DNA of 19,416 nucleotides from an uncultured Collinsella sp. (GCA_902496845.1 CABVCJ010000039.1:1-19416); one strand, 5' to 3'; shown: positions 5,936-13,678, counted from the first letter of the stretch. The notes: generated by a model not told the origin, from the letters alone. Translations and numbers: made by a program.

Positions 5936-6118
5936 ATGGCTGACACCATCAAGATCAAGCAGGTCCGCAGCACCAATGGTTGCAAGCAGGACCAGGTCCG
6001 TACTGTCCGTGCCCTCGGTCTCCACAGGATCCGCGAGGTTCGCGAGATTGCTGACAACGAGTCCGTCCGCGGCATGATCTTCAAGGTCAAGCACCTTGTC
6101 GAGATTGTAGAGGAGTAG
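5936..6118 (+). CDS. rpmD: 50S ribosomal protein L30
   Basis: This is ribosomal protein uL30, 60 residues, in the large subunit. The sequence has the family pattern IKIKQVRSTNGCKQDQVRTV, then LGLHRIREVREIADNESVRGMI and a C-terminal VKHLVEIVEE. The length is the usual bacterial size. It starts 2 bp after rpsE, with GGTAAGGAG upstream inside the rpsE end, and ends 3 bp before rplO, so it is tightly packed in the operon. Confidence 0.98.
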   Translation: MADTIKIKQVRSTNGCKQDQVRTVRALGLHRIREVREIADNESVRGMIFKVKHLVEIVEE

Positions 6119-6121
6119 CAA

Positions 6122-6571
6122 ATGCAGCTTCACGATCTTACTCCCGCGCCCGGTTCCACCAAGAACCGCAAGCGCGTCGGCCGTGGCAATTCTTCGGGTC
6201 ACGGCACCACTTCTGGCCGTGGTCAGAAGGGCCAGGGTTCCCGCTCTGGCGGCACCAAGGGTGCCGGCTTCGAGGGTGGCCAGACTCCGCTGGCTATGCG
6301 CCTGCCCAAGCTTCCGGGCTTCCGCAACCCCCGTCGTATCGAGTACACCGCCGTTAACGTTGAGCGTCTCGAGCGCAAGTTCGAGGACGGCGCTGTGATC
6401 GACGGTGCCGCTCTTAAGGCCGCTCGCATCACCAAGAGCGAGTTCGAGCCCGTCAAGGTGCTCGGCAATGGTGAGCTCACCAAGAAGTTCACGGTCAAGG
6501 TCGACAAGGTCAGCGCTTCTGCGCAGGCCAAGATCGAGGCCGCCGGCGGAAAGGTCGAGCTGCCGTGCTAA
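6122..6571 (+). CDS. rplO: 50S ribosomal protein L15
   Basis: This is ribosomal protein uL15, 149 residues, a late-assembly protein of the large subunit. The N-terminus LHDLTPAPGS and the Gly/Arg-rich region (about 17-50, containing VGRGNSSGHGTTSGRGQKG) are diagnostic, as is PLAMRLPKLPGFRNP. The C-terminal domain ends in AAGGKVELPC. It starts 3 bp after rpmD. Its last 7 bases overlap the GTG start of secY, the usual coupling between these genes. Confidence 0.98.
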   Translation: MQLHDLTPAPGSTKNRKRVGRGNSSGHGTTSGRGQKGQGSRSGGTKGAGFEGGQTPLAMRLPKLPGFRNPRRIEYTAVNVERLERKFEDGAVIDGAALKAARITKSEFEPVKVLGNGELTKKFTVKVDKVSASAQAKIEAAGGKVELPC

Positions 6572-7851
6572 ATGGTCTTAAGAATGCTTTCCGCATCAAA
6601 GAATTGCGCGAAAAGATTCTTTTTACCATAGCTATGCTCGTCGTGTACCGCATTGGTGCGCACGTTCCTGTGCCCGGCATTCCCTTCCAGGGGATGCTGG
6701 GCCTTTTCTCGACCGATAACAATTCGGTCGCCGCAGGTGCTATGGCCCTCCTGAATCTTTTCTCTGGTGGCGCGTTGAGCTATGTTTCGGTGTTCTCCCT
6801 GGGCATCATGCCTTACATCACCAGCTCGATCATCCTCCAGATGCTCCAGGCCGTTGTGCCTTCCCTGCATGAGCTTGCCCGCGAGGGCGAGGTTGGTCAG
6901 ACCAAGATTACGCAGTATTCGCGTTACCTCACCCTGGCTCTGGCAATCCTCAACTCCGTGGGTTACCTCTTCCTCTTTAAGAGCTTCGGCATCAGCTTTA
7001 CTGGCGCCGGCGCTCCCGAGATCATCTTCGACCTCATGATCGTCGGCACGCTCACCGCGGGCGCCATGCTGATCATGTGGATTGGTGAGCTCATCACCCA
7101 GCGCGGTATCGGCAATGGCATGTCGCTGATCATCTTCGCGAACATCATGGCCGGCCTGCCGCAGGCGATCTTCTCCAGCACCGAGGGCAATGCCGGTGGC
7201 ATCATCACCATGGTGATCATCTGCGCCATCATCTTGCTGGTTATCCCGCTGATTGTTTTCCTTGAGCGCGGCCAGCGCCGCATCCCGGTCTCCTACGCCA
7301 AGCGCGTCGTGGGCCGTCGCATGATGGGTGGCCAGACCACCTACCTGCCCATCAAGGTCAACACCGCGGGCGTCGTGCCGATCATCTTCGCTTCGGCGCT
7401 GCTGTACTTCCCGGCCCAGATTGCTGTGTTCTTCCCCGGCATCGGTTGGATTCAGGCAGTTGCCTCCGCGCTTTCGACCGGTTGGCTCAACTGGGTGCTT
7501 AACGTTGTCCTCATCGTGTTCTTCGCATACTTCTACACCTCCATGGTGTTCAACCCTGATGACACGGCCGACAACCTTAAGAAGCAGGGCGGCTTTATTC
7601 CGGGCGTCCGTCCGGGTAGGGCTACCGCGGCCTACATCAAGAACGCGCTCAACAAGATCACGCTTCCCAGCGCTGTCTTTTTGGCGCTCATCGCCATCGT
7701 GCCTTCGATCATCTTCTCCTTCACGGGTAATCATCTGATCCAGGCATTTGGCGGCACGTCCATCCTCATCATGGTCGGCGTCGTGCTCGACACGGTCGAT
7801 AAGCTCGAAGGCCAGATCAAGATGTATGATTACGATGGATTCTTTAAATAG
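6565..7851 (+). CDS. secY: Preprotein translocase subunit SecY
   Basis: SecY is the central pore subunit of the Sec translocon in the cytoplasmic membrane, 428 residues, with ten predicted transmembrane helices visible as long hydrophobic runs. The start region has IKELREKILFTIAMLVVYRIG, and the plug and second helix follow AHVPVPGIP. Family motifs include GIMPYITSSIILQ, the cytoplasmic loop ERGQRRIPVSYAKR and VFNPDDTADNLKKQGGFIPG. The GTG at 6565 overlaps rplO by 7 bp and gives the expected N-terminus; an ATG at 6572 is out of frame. adk follows. Confidence 0.98.
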   Translation: MLNGLKNAFRIKELREKILFTIAMLVVYRIGAHVPVPGIPFQGMLGLFSTDNNSVAAGAMALLNLFSGGALSYVSVFSLGIMPYITSSIILQMLQAVVPSLHELAREGEVGQTKITQYSRYLTLALAILNSVGYLFLFKSFGISFTGAGAPEIIFDLMIVGTLTAGAMLIMWIGELITQRGIGNGMSLIIFANIMAGLPQAIFSSTEGNAGGIITMVIICAIILLVIPLIVFLERGQRRIPVSYAKRVVGRRMMGGQTTYLPIKVNTAGVVPIIFASALLYFPAQIAVFFPGIGWIQAVASALSTGWLNWVLNVVLIVFFAYFYTSMVFNPDDTADNLKKQGGFIPGVRPGRATAAYIKNALNKITLPSAVFLALIAIVPSIIFSFTGNHLIQAFGGTSILIMVGVVLDTVDKLEGQIKMYDYDGFFK

Positions 7852-7869
7852 GCTAGAGGAGGATTGCTC

Positions 7870-8496
7870 ATGAACCTCGTATTGCTCGGAGCTCCGGGTG
7901 CCGGTAAGGGCACCGTCGCACAGGAGCTCGTCGCCGAGTTTGGCGTCGCTCACATTTCCACGGGCGACCTGCTGCGTGCTGCCGTCAAGGGTGGCACCGA
8001 GCTTGGTATTCAGGCTAAGAAGTACATGGACGCTGGCGAGCTCGTTCCCGACCAGCTCGTGATCGACCTTGTAAAGGAGCGCCTTGCCGCCGATGACGCC
8101 CAGCAGGGCTTCATCCTCGATGGCTTCCCGCGCAACACCGCCCAGGCTGTGACGCTCGATTCCGAGCTCTCCGCCATGGGTCGCGAGATCGACTGCGCCC
8201 TTCTGGTCGATGTGGCCCCCGACGTCATCATCGATCGTCTGTCTTCGCGTCGCACCTGCCGCGCCTGCGGTTACACCGGCACCGCTGCCGATGTCACCTG
8301 CCCTAAGTGCGGCGGAGAGATGTATCAGCGCGACGACGACAAGCCCGAGACCATCAAGAACCGTCTCGACGTCTACGAGAAGTCCACGAGTCCGCTCGTC
8401 GACTACTATCGTGGTCAGGGTCTGCTCAAGTCGGTCAACGGTGACCAGGCTCGCGAGACCGTGTACGGGGATGTCAAAGAGGCTCTCGGTCTATGA
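7870..8496 (+). CDS. adk: Adenylate kinase, zinc-lid type
   Basis: Adenylate kinase (ATP + AMP = 2 ADP), 208 residues from the ATG at 7870. The P-loop is GAPGAGKGT (7-15), the AMP-binding part includes HISTGDLLR, and the nucleotide-binding FILDGFPRN is at 81-89. The lid carries a zinc knuckle, C130-x2-C133 and C144-x2-C147, with only ten residues between the pairs, shorter than the sixteen in Bacillus-type enzymes. A TTG at 7864 would add two residues, but the ATG is better spaced from GAGGAGG (7856-7862). Its last four bases overlap map (ATGA), indicating translational coupling. Confidence 0.96.
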   Translation: MNLVLLGAPGAGKGTVAQELVAEFGVAHISTGDLLRAAVKGGTELGIQAKKYMDAGELVPDQLVIDLVKERLAADDAQQGFILDGFPRNTAQAVTLDSELSAMGREIDCALLVDVAPDVIIDRLSSRRTCRACGYTGTAADVTCPKCGGEMYQRDDDKPETIKNRLDVYEKSTSPLVDYYRGQGLLKSVNGDQARETVYGDVKEALGL

Positions 8497-9281
8497 TCAA
8501 GATTAAGTCTGCAACGCAAATCGAGCAGATGAAGAAGGCAGGAGCGCTATCTAAGATGGCGCTCCGCCACGTTGGAGCCATGGTTCGCCCCGGCGTGTCG
8601 ACCTTCGAGCTCGATCAGCTTGCCGAGCAGATTATCCGCATGCATGGCGGCACCCCGGCCTTTAAGGGTTACGGCGGGTTCCCGGGGACCATTTGCGCAT
8701 CAATCAACGATGCCGTGGTCCACGGTATTCCCAACCCCGATATGATCCTGCGCGATGGCGATATCATCTCCATCGATACGGGAGCTGTTCTCGACGGTTG
8801 GGTCGGCGATAATGCCTGGACGTTTTTCGTCGGCACCCCCACGCCCGAGGCCAAGGCCCTGTGCGAGGTTACGCGCGATTGCCTAAAGGCTGCCATCGAG
8901 CAGGCTGTTCCCGGTAACCATATCGGGGACGTCGGCTATGCCGTTCAGTCCCTCGCCGAGTCTCACGGTTACGGCGTGCTTCGCGATTACGTGGGGCATG
9001 GCATTGGCCGCGTGATGCACGAGGACCCCAACGTTCCTAACTATGGAAAGAAGGGGAGGGGCGTTCGCCTCCAGGCTGGTATGGTCATCGCCATCGAGCC
9101 GATGGTTACGATGGGTTCCAATCATGTGAGCACGGGCTCCGATGGTTGGATCGTTACGACCAACGACCACCTGCCCGCCGCGCACTACGAGAACACTGTC
9201 GCCATTACCAATGACGGCCCGGTGATTCTTACCACGGATGCCCAAGGTGCTTGGTGTCCCTTGCAGGGCGGAGAAATGTAA
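8493..9281 (+). CDS. map: Methionine aminopeptidase, type I
   Basis: Methionine aminopeptidase removes the initiator methionine from new proteins. The 262-residue protein has all five metal ligands of the family: D95, D106, H169, E202 and E233, each offset by two from E. coli numbering, and the substrate-contact H77. Surrounding motifs are INDAVVHGIP, SIDTGAVLDGWVGD, VGHGIGR and IAIEPM. There is no N-terminal SH3-binding or zinc-finger extension. It overlaps adk by four bases. The stop at 9279-9281 is followed by a 104-bp spacer with a probable new promoter before infA. Confidence 0.97.
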   Translation: MIKIKSATQIEQMKKAGALSKMALRHVGAMVRPGVSTFELDQLAEQIIRMHGGTPAFKGYGGFPGTICASINDAVVHGIPNPDMILRDGDIISIDTGAVLDGWVGDNAWTFFVGTPTPEAKALCEVTRDCLKAAIEQAVPGNHIGDVGYAVQSLAESHGYGVLRDYVGHGIGRVMHEDPNVPNYGKKGRGVRLQAGMVIAIEPMVTMGSNHVSTGSDGWIVTTNDHLPAAHYENTVAITNDGPVILTTDAQGAWCPLQGGEM

Positions 9282-9317
9282 CAAGTTCCACGTAGTTGTG
9301 GAGCCATTACGAAGATA

Positions 9318-9346
9318 TTACGATACGTGCATGCGTATTGTAGAAT
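9318..9346 (+). promoter_or_regulatory. Putative promoter of infA-rpmJ-rpsM operon with near-palindrome in the spacer
   Basis: TAGAAT (9341-9346) is a good -10 element, and TTACGA (9318-9323) stands exactly 17 bp upstream as a weak -35. Between them lies ATACG-TGCATG-CGTAT (9323-9338), an inverted repeat with 5-bp arms, in a place where a repressor would block polymerase. ATTACGA is repeated in direct order at 9307-9313 and 9317-9323. The 104-bp gap and the break in tight packing support a new promoter here. Confidence 0.55.
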
Positions 9347-9385
9347 ACTCAATCGCTGTCGTTTTCTAGAGAAAGATGATTGCTT

Positions 9386-9604
9386 GTGAAGAAGGAAGAC
9401 GCAATTGAGCTCGAGGGTACGGTAAAGGAACCGCTGCCCAACGCCATGTTTAAGGTCGAGCTCGAGAACGGTCATTCGGTTCTGTGCAACATTTCTGGCA
9501 AGATCCGAATGAATTACATCCGCATTCTCCCCGGTGACAGGGTTGTCGTGGAGCTTTCCCCGTACGACCTGACCCGCGGTCGCATCACCTATCGCTATAA
9601 ATAG
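9386..9604 (+). CDS. infA: Translation initiation factor IF-1
   Basis: IF-1 is a single OB-fold protein that binds the A site of the 30S subunit during initiation. From the GTG at 9386 it has 72 residues, the standard length. The sequence shows KKEDAIELEGTV, then LPNAMFKVELENGHSVL, ISGKIRMNYIRILPGDRV and VELSPYDLTRGRITYR, all family-typical. A TTG at 9380 would add two residues but lies too close to the GAGAAAG ribosome binding site (about 9369-9375). infA sits between map and rpmJ as in many Gram-positive bacteria. Confidence 0.96.
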   Translation: MKKEDAIELEGTVKEPLPNAMFKVELENGHSVLCNISGKIRMNYIRILPGDRVVVELSPYDLTRGRITYRYK

Positions 9605-9751
9605 CGGCACGCATACACGCTCTTTTCCGACTGCAGGCTTAGCTCAACCTACGGTCGGTTTGCGTGTGAAGACCAGCCATAGTTTTAAACGCCTGCGGCT
9701 GGGCGAGTAGATAGTAGGGAAGTAGTTTGAGCGCTACCGAAAGGAAGAACG
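9605..9751 (+). promoter_or_regulatory. Structured spacer between infA and rpmJ
   Basis: This 147-bp spacer holds two stem-loops. In the first, ACACGC (9615-9620) pairs with GCGTGT (9662-9667), and inside it CCGACT (9627-9632) pairs with GGTCGG (9653-9658). In the second, CCAGCC (9673-9678) pairs with GGCTGG (9697-9702). No T-run follows either. The rpmJ ribosome binding site AAGGAAG is at 9741-9747. A leader, processing site or attenuator is possible; nothing here codes for protein. Confidence 0.5.
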
Positions 9752-9865
9752 ATGAAGGTACGTCCTTCGGTCAAGAAGATGTGCGATAAGTGCAAAATCA
9801 TTAGGCGCCATGGCAAGGTCCTCGTCATTTGCGAGAACCCCCGTCATAAGCAGCGTCAGGGTTAA
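9752..9865 (+). CDS. rpmJ: 50S ribosomal protein L36, zinc-ribbon type
   Basis: Ribosomal protein bL36, 37 residues, one of the smallest proteins of the large subunit. The reading frame begins MKVRPSVKKMCDKCK and ends NPRHKQRQG. C11, C14, C27 and H32 form the zinc ribbon of the C+ form. The ATG at 9752 follows AAGGAAG, and TAA ends at 9865. rpsM begins 14 bp later. The order infA-rpmJ-rpsM is the usual one. Confidence 0.97.
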   Translation: MKVRPSVKKMCDKCKIIRRHGKVLVICENPRHKQRQG

Positions 9866-9879
9866 GAGAGGAGACTACG

Positions 9880-10254
9880 TTGGCCCGTATTAATGGTGTC
9901 GACCTCCCGCGTGAGAAGCGCGTTGAGATCGGTCTGACCTACATTTACGGCATCGGCCGCACCACTGCGACGAAGATTTGCGTCGAGTGCAACGTTAACG
10001 TGGACACGCGCGTTAAGGACCTCACCGAGGATGAGGTTAACGCCATCCGCGATTATATCGATAAGAATCAGATCATGGTTGAGGGCGACCTCCGCCGTGA
10101 GCGCAACCAAAACGTCAAGCGCCTTATGGACATCGGCTGCAACCGCGGCCTTCGTCACCGCAAGGGCCTCCCGGTCCGCGGCCAGCGCACCCACACTAAC
10201 GCTCGTACCCGCAAGGGCCCGAAGCGTCAGATCGGTGCTAAGAAGAAGAAATAA
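9880..10254 (+). CDS. rpsM: 30S ribosomal protein S13
   Basis: Ribosomal protein uS13, 124 residues, in the small-subunit head, where it contacts tRNA and forms bridges to the large subunit. It begins with TTG at 9880, giving (M)ARINGVDLPREKRVEIGL after GAGAGGAGA (9866-9873). GIGRTTATKIC is the helix-hairpin-helix-like segment, and RGLRHRKGLPVRGQRTHTNARTRKG is the family signature. The C-terminus is a basic tail ending in KKKK. rpsK follows after 14 bp. Confidence 0.98.
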   Translation: MARINGVDLPREKRVEIGLTYIYGIGRTTATKICVECNVNVDTRVKDLTEDEVNAIRDYIDKNQIMVEGDLRRERNQNVKRLMDIGCNRGLRHRKGLPVRGQRTHTNARTRKGPKRQIGAKKKK

Positions 10255-10268
10255 GGAGCGCTAGATAG

Positions 10269-10673
10269 ATGGCTACTGCTAAGAAGAACGTTCGCGCTGC
10301 CCGTCTGAAGCGCGCGGACCGTAAGAACATTTCCGTGGGCCAGGCTCACATTCGTTCTACGTTCAACAACACGATCGTTTCGATCACCGATCCCCAGGGC
10401 AACGTCATTTCCTGGAAGTCGGCTGGCCAGGTGGGCTTCAAGGGCTCCCGTAAGTCCACGCCGTTCGCTGCCCAGATGGCTGCCGAGGCTGCTGCCAAGC
10501 AGGCCATGGAGCACGGTATGAAGAAGGTTTCCGTCTTCGTCAAGGGCCCCGGCTCCGGTCGTGAGACCGCCATCCGCTCCCTCCAGGCTGCTGGCCTCGA
10601 GGTCTCGAGCATCCAGGACAAGACCCCCATTCCGCACAACGGCTGCCGCCCCAAGAAGCGTCGCCGCGTGTAA
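10269..10673 (+). CDS. rpsK: 30S ribosomal protein S11
   Basis: Ribosomal protein uS11, 134 residues, on the small-subunit platform. The N-terminus is a basic tail. FNNTIVSITDPQGN, the WKSAGQVGFKGSRKSTPFAAQ region, VFVKGPGSGRETAIRSLQAAGL and the C-terminal DKTPIPHNGCRPKKRRRV are all characteristic. The ATG at 10269 follows AAGGAGCG. rpsD begins 19 bp after the stop. Confidence 0.98.
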   Translation: MATAKKNVRAARLKRADRKNISVGQAHIRSTFNNTIVSITDPQGNVISWKSAGQVGFKGSRKSTPFAAQMAAEAAAKQAMEHGMKKVSVFVKGPGSGRETAIRSLQAAGLEVSSIQDKTPIPHNGCRPKKRRRV

Positions 10674-10692
10674 CTGAAAGGATCGTATCAAT

Positions 10693-11289
10693 ATGGCAAT
10701 CGACAGGACTCCTGTTCTTAAGCGCTGCCGTCAGCTCGGGATCGATCCCGCTGAGCTCGGTTACAGCAGCAAGAAGGAATCTATCCGTCAGCCCAAGCGC
10801 CGTCGCAAGGAATCTGAGTACGGCATGCAGCTGCGTGAGAAGCAGAAGGTCAAGTTCATCTATGGCGTTCTGGAGAAGCAGTTCCACGGCTACTTCAACA
10901 AGGCCCGTAAGATGAACGGCGTCACCGGTGAGAACCTCATGATCATCCTTGAGTCTCGCCTCGACAACGTCGTCTTCCGTCTTGGCTTTGCCCGCACCCG
11001 CAAAGAGGCTCGTCAGTCCGTCCGTCACGGTCACTTCACCGTGAACGGCAAGCGCGTGGACATCCCGTCCTACCGCGTCAAGGCCGGCGACGTCGTCGCT
11101 GTCGGCGAGAAGTTCCGTGACCTCCTCCCCATCAAGGAGGCTCTGATTTCCTCTGAGCGCTTTGAGGTCCCTGGCTGGCTCGAGGTCGATATCGAGAAGC
11201 TGTCTGGTAACGTGCTCGCTCTGCCGACGCGTGAGCAGATCAGCGGTGATATCAACGAGCAGCTCATCGTCGAGCTCTACTCTAAGTAG
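10693..11289 (+). CDS. rpsD: 30S ribosomal protein S4, zinc-free type
   Basis: Ribosomal protein uS4, 198 residues, a primary 16S rRNA binder that helps assembly and forms part of the mRNA entry channel. The S4 RNA-binding domain is seen around LESRLDNVVFRLGFARTRKEARQSVRHGHFTVNGKRVDIPS. The N-terminal region has only one cysteine (C12) where C+ forms carry four, so this is the zinc-independent version. The C-terminus ISGDINEQLIVELYSK is typical. In E. coli S4 represses the alpha operon; no such site is evident here. The ATG at 10693 follows GAAAGGA. Confidence 0.98.
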   Translation: MAIDRTPVLKRCRQLGIDPAELGYSSKKESIRQPKRRRKESEYGMQLREKQKVKFIYGVLEKQFHGYFNKARKMNGVTGENLMIILESRLDNVVFRLGFARTRKEARQSVRHGHFTVNGKRVDIPSYRVKAGDVVAVGEKFRDLLPIKEALISSERFEVPGWLEVDIEKLSGNVLALPTREQISGDINEQLIVELYSK

Positions 11290-11321
11290 TCCATCCGGGC
11301 TGCTGAGGCTGGAGGTAATAC

Positions 11322-12263
11322 ATGTCAGAATTCATTAGGCCTCAGGTTCAGGTCGAAGAGATCAACGAGACCTCTGCTCGTGTCTCCGTCGAGCCGCTCG
11401 AGCGTGGCTACGGCGATACGCTGGGTAACTCGCTTCGTCGTGTTCTTCTGTCCTCGCTCGAGGGTGCCGCCGTCGAGGCCATTCAGATCGATGGTGCGCA
11501 GCACGAGTTCATGACCATCCCTAACATGGTCGAGGATGTCACCGACATCGTCCTGAATGTCAAGGGTCTTGTCTTCAGGGCTCTCGGCACGACCGATGAG
11601 GCGACCGCCACCATCTCGGTTGACGGCCCCTGCGAGGTCACCGGTGCGGACTTCTTTATTCCGTCCGAGTTTGAGCTGGTCAACCCCGAGCAGCACATTG
11701 CTACGCTCACCGAGGGTGGCCATCTCACCATGAGCATGCGCATCGGCTATGGCCGCGGCTATGTCTCTGGCGAGGCTAACAAGCGTGACAACGATCCCAT
11801 CGGTGTGATCAACGTCGACTCGTTGTACTCGCCGGTGTCCCGTTGCGCCAAGCTCGTTGAGGCTTGCCGTGTCGGCCAGCATACCGACTACGACCGCCTT
11901 GTCCTCGAGATCGAGACCAACGGTTCCATCGCCCCGCGCGACGCCGTGGTCCAGGCTGCCAATATCATCAACCAGCATATGGCCGCCTTTATGAACCTTG
12001 CCGAGACCCCCGAGGTCGAGGAGGAGGCTTCGATCTTCGCTCCCGAGGTCACCAACGACAACGCCGAGCTGGACAAGCAGATCGAGGATCTGGACCTTTC
12101 CGTCCGTTCCTACAACTGCCTTAAGCGCGCCAGCATTCACTCGGTCCGTCAGCTCGTTGAGTTCTCGGAGAACGATCTGCTCAACATCCGTAACTTCGGT
12201 GTTAAGTCGATCGAGGAAGTGAAGGACAAGCTTGAGTCCATGGGCCTGAGCCTGAAGGCTTAA
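11322..12263 (+). CDS. rpoA: DNA-directed RNA polymerase subunit alpha
   Basis: The alpha subunit (313 residues) dimerises to nucleate RNA polymerase and contacts promoters and activators. The N-terminal domain has FIRPQVQVEE, RGYGDTLGNSLRRVLLSSLEGA (dimer interface), and SLYSPVSRCAKLVEACRVGQ. An acidic linker with VEEEASIFAPEV leads to the C-terminal domain, where LDLSVRSYNCLKRASIHSV contains the DNA-contacting Arg and Asn, and LLNIRNFGVKSIEEVKDKL the helix-hairpin-helix. The ATG at 11322 follows GGAGG. rplQ begins 30 bp downstream. Confidence 0.99.
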   Translation: MSEFIRPQVQVEEINETSARVSVEPLERGYGDTLGNSLRRVLLSSLEGAAVEAIQIDGAQHEFMTIPNMVEDVTDIVLNVKGLVFRALGTTDEATATISVDGPCEVTGADFFIPSEFELVNPEQHIATLTEGGHLTMSMRIGYGRGYVSGEANKRDNDPIGVINVDSLYSPVSRCAKLVEACRVGQHTDYDRLVLEIETNGSIAPRDAVVQAANIINQHMAAFMNLAETPEVEEEASIFAPEVTNDNAELDKQIEDLDLSVRSYNCLKRASIHSVRQLVEFSENDLLNIRNFGVKSIEEVKDKLESMGLSLKA

Positions 12264-12293
12264 TGCTTCGCATATTTGAGGAGAAACTAGACC

Positions 12294-12761
12294 ATGCGTC
12301 ACAACGTTAAGAAGGGCCTGAAGCTCGGCACCGATGCGAGCCACACCAAGGCCATGAAGAAGAGCCTTGCTAAGGCCCTCTTCGAGAACGACCGCATCAA
12401 GACCACCGAGACCCGCGCTAAGGCGCTGCGTTCGGTCGTCGACCCGATCATCACCTGGGCCAAGAAGGGCGACCTGCACTCTCGTCGTCTGGCTATCGCC
12501 AAGCTCGGCGATAAGCAGCTCGTTGCCGAGATCTTCGACAAGGCTGCTCAGGGCATGTGGCAGGACCGCAACGGCGGTTACACCCGCATCATGAAGCTCG
12601 GTAACCGTAAGGGCGATAACGCTCCTATCGTTATCATGGAGCTCGTCACCGAGCCTTGCACGCCTAAGGCCAAGAAGGCTGCTCCGGCCCCCAAGAAGGC
12701 CGCTGCTCCCAAGAAGGTCGAGGCTGTCGAGGAGGCTCCTGCTGAGGAGACCGCTGAGTAG
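12294..12761 (+). CDS. rplQ: 50S ribosomal protein L17 with Lys/Ala/Pro/Glu tail
   Basis: Ribosomal protein bL17, 155 residues, near the peptide exit tunnel. The conserved core has MRHNVKKGLKLGTDASHTKAM, LFENDRIKTTETRAKALR and NGGYTRIMKLGNRKGDNAP, ending near residue 121 with ELVTEP. A further 34 residues form a low-complexity tail of Lys, Ala, Pro and then Glu (to EETAE), unlike the short core-only proteins of many bacteria. It is the last gene of the cluster, and the terminator starts 27 bp after its stop. ATG at 12294 behind GAGGAGA. Confidence 0.98.
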   Translation: MRHNVKKGLKLGTDASHTKAMKKSLAKALFENDRIKTTETRAKALRSVVDPIITWAKKGDLHSRRLAIAKLGDKQLVAEIFDKAAQGMWQDRNGGYTRIMKLGNRKGDNAPIVIMELVTEPCTPKAKKAAPAPKKAAAPKKVEAVEEAPAEETAE

Positions 12762-12787
12762 ACATTCTGTCTGCATAGGCTATATTC

Positions 12788-12818
12788 GAGGGGTACGTTC
12801 GCGTACCCCTCTTTTTTT
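12788..12818 (+). terminator. Rho-independent terminator of the ribosomal cluster
   Basis: GAGGGGTACG (12788-12797) and CGTACCCCTC (12802-12811) form a perfect 10-bp stem closed by a TTCG tetraloop, followed directly by seven T (12812-12818). This is a textbook intrinsic terminator, placed after rplQ and 36 bp before the truA ATG. Confidence 0.97.
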
Positions 12819-12853
12819 GTCGCAATACCGTTGCTAGTTTGTTGGGAGCGGCC

Positions 12854-13678
12854 ATGACTGCGCCGTCTGATTTCAATTCGACCCCCGAGCTTGACGCCAC
12901 CCTTGTATTTCGCGTGGCCTACGATGGCTCCTCCTATAGCGGATTTGCCGAGCAGCCGGGCCAGACGACGGTTGCGGGTGAGCTACGCCGTGCAATCGAG
13001 ACGTTGCTGCGCCGCCCAATCGATCTGACGTGCGCGGGGCGTACCGATGCTGGCGTGCATGCGGTGGCTCAATACATCAGCGTGCCCGTAACGGACTCTG
13101 AGCTTGCGTGTACGCGCCGTAGGTGGCTGAGGGCTATGGATGCCCTCCTGGGCAAAGATATCGCCATAAACGAGGTCTACAGGGCCCGTAAAGGCTTTTC
13201 TGCACGTTTTGACGCACGTTCTCGCACTTACACCTATCGCATTGCCGACCGTGATGCGCGGCCCGTGCTGTCTCGCGGTGCTGTGTGGTGGCATCGCTAT
13301 CCCCTCGACGTCGATGCGATGGCGGCCGCCTGCCCTGCGCTTTTGGGCGAGCAGGACTTTAAGAGCTTTTGCAAGGTCGCCTCTGCCGTGGGAAAGCCTA
13401 CGCACCGTTGTGTAATGCGTGCCGAGTTTGGCCATGAGGTCGCCTTTGGCGAGGACATCCTCACGTTTACCATCGAGGGCAATGCGTTTTTGCATTCGAT
13501 GGTGCGAACCATTGTGGGCACCCTTGTCGAGATCGGCATGCATCGCCGCGATCCCGAGTGGATGCGCGAGGTAATTGATGCCTGCGATCGCTCCGCTGCC
13601 GGTCCTACGGCGCCCGCATGCGGTCTAACCTTTATGGGCGTGGACTACGACCCCGCCGAGCTTGTGGTGCTCGATTAG
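12854..13678 (+). CDS. truA: tRNA pseudouridine(38-40) synthase TruA
   Basis: TruA converts uridines 38-40 of the tRNA anticodon arm to pseudouridine. From the ATG at 12854 the protein has 274 residues. The catalytic aspartate lies in CAGRTDAGVHA; other family parts are FRVAYDGSSYSGF, SARFDARSRTYTYRI, DFKSFCK and the C-terminal FLHSMVRTIVGTLVEIG. A TTG at 12839 would add five residues, but the ATG sits well after GGGAG (12844-12848). It follows the ribosomal cluster as in many Gram-positives, but a strong terminator separates them, so it needs read-through or its own promoter; I see no clear promoter in the 35 bp between. Confidence 0.96.
   Translation: MTAPSDFNSTPELDATLVFRVAYDGSSYSGFAEQPGQTTVAGELRRAIETLLRRPIDLTCAGRTDAGVHAVAQYISVPVTDSELACTRRRWLRAMDALLGKDIAINEVYRARKGFSARFDARSRTYTYRIADRDARPVLSRGAVWWHRYPLDVDAMAAACPALLGEQDFKSFCKVASAVGKPTHRCVMRAEFGHEVAFGEDILTFTIEGNAFLHSMVRTIVGTLVEIGMHRRDPEWMREVIDACDRSAAGPTAPACGLTFMGVDYDPAELVVLD

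Noticed and set aside
6568..7953. Minus-strand frame of 461 codons opposite secY and adk
   Set aside because: Antisense of certain genes; the composition (Asp, His, Glu, Arg) is that of reversed hydrophobic codons.
9627..9702. tRNA-like look of the infA-rpmJ spacer (GGCTTAGCTCAACC resembles a D-arm)
   Set aside because: No acceptor stem, anticodon arm or T-arm GTTCGA can be placed at the right distances.
11325..12776. Minus-strand frame of 483 codons opposite rpoA and rplQ
   Set aside because: Antisense shadow of two certain genes with no recognisable domain.
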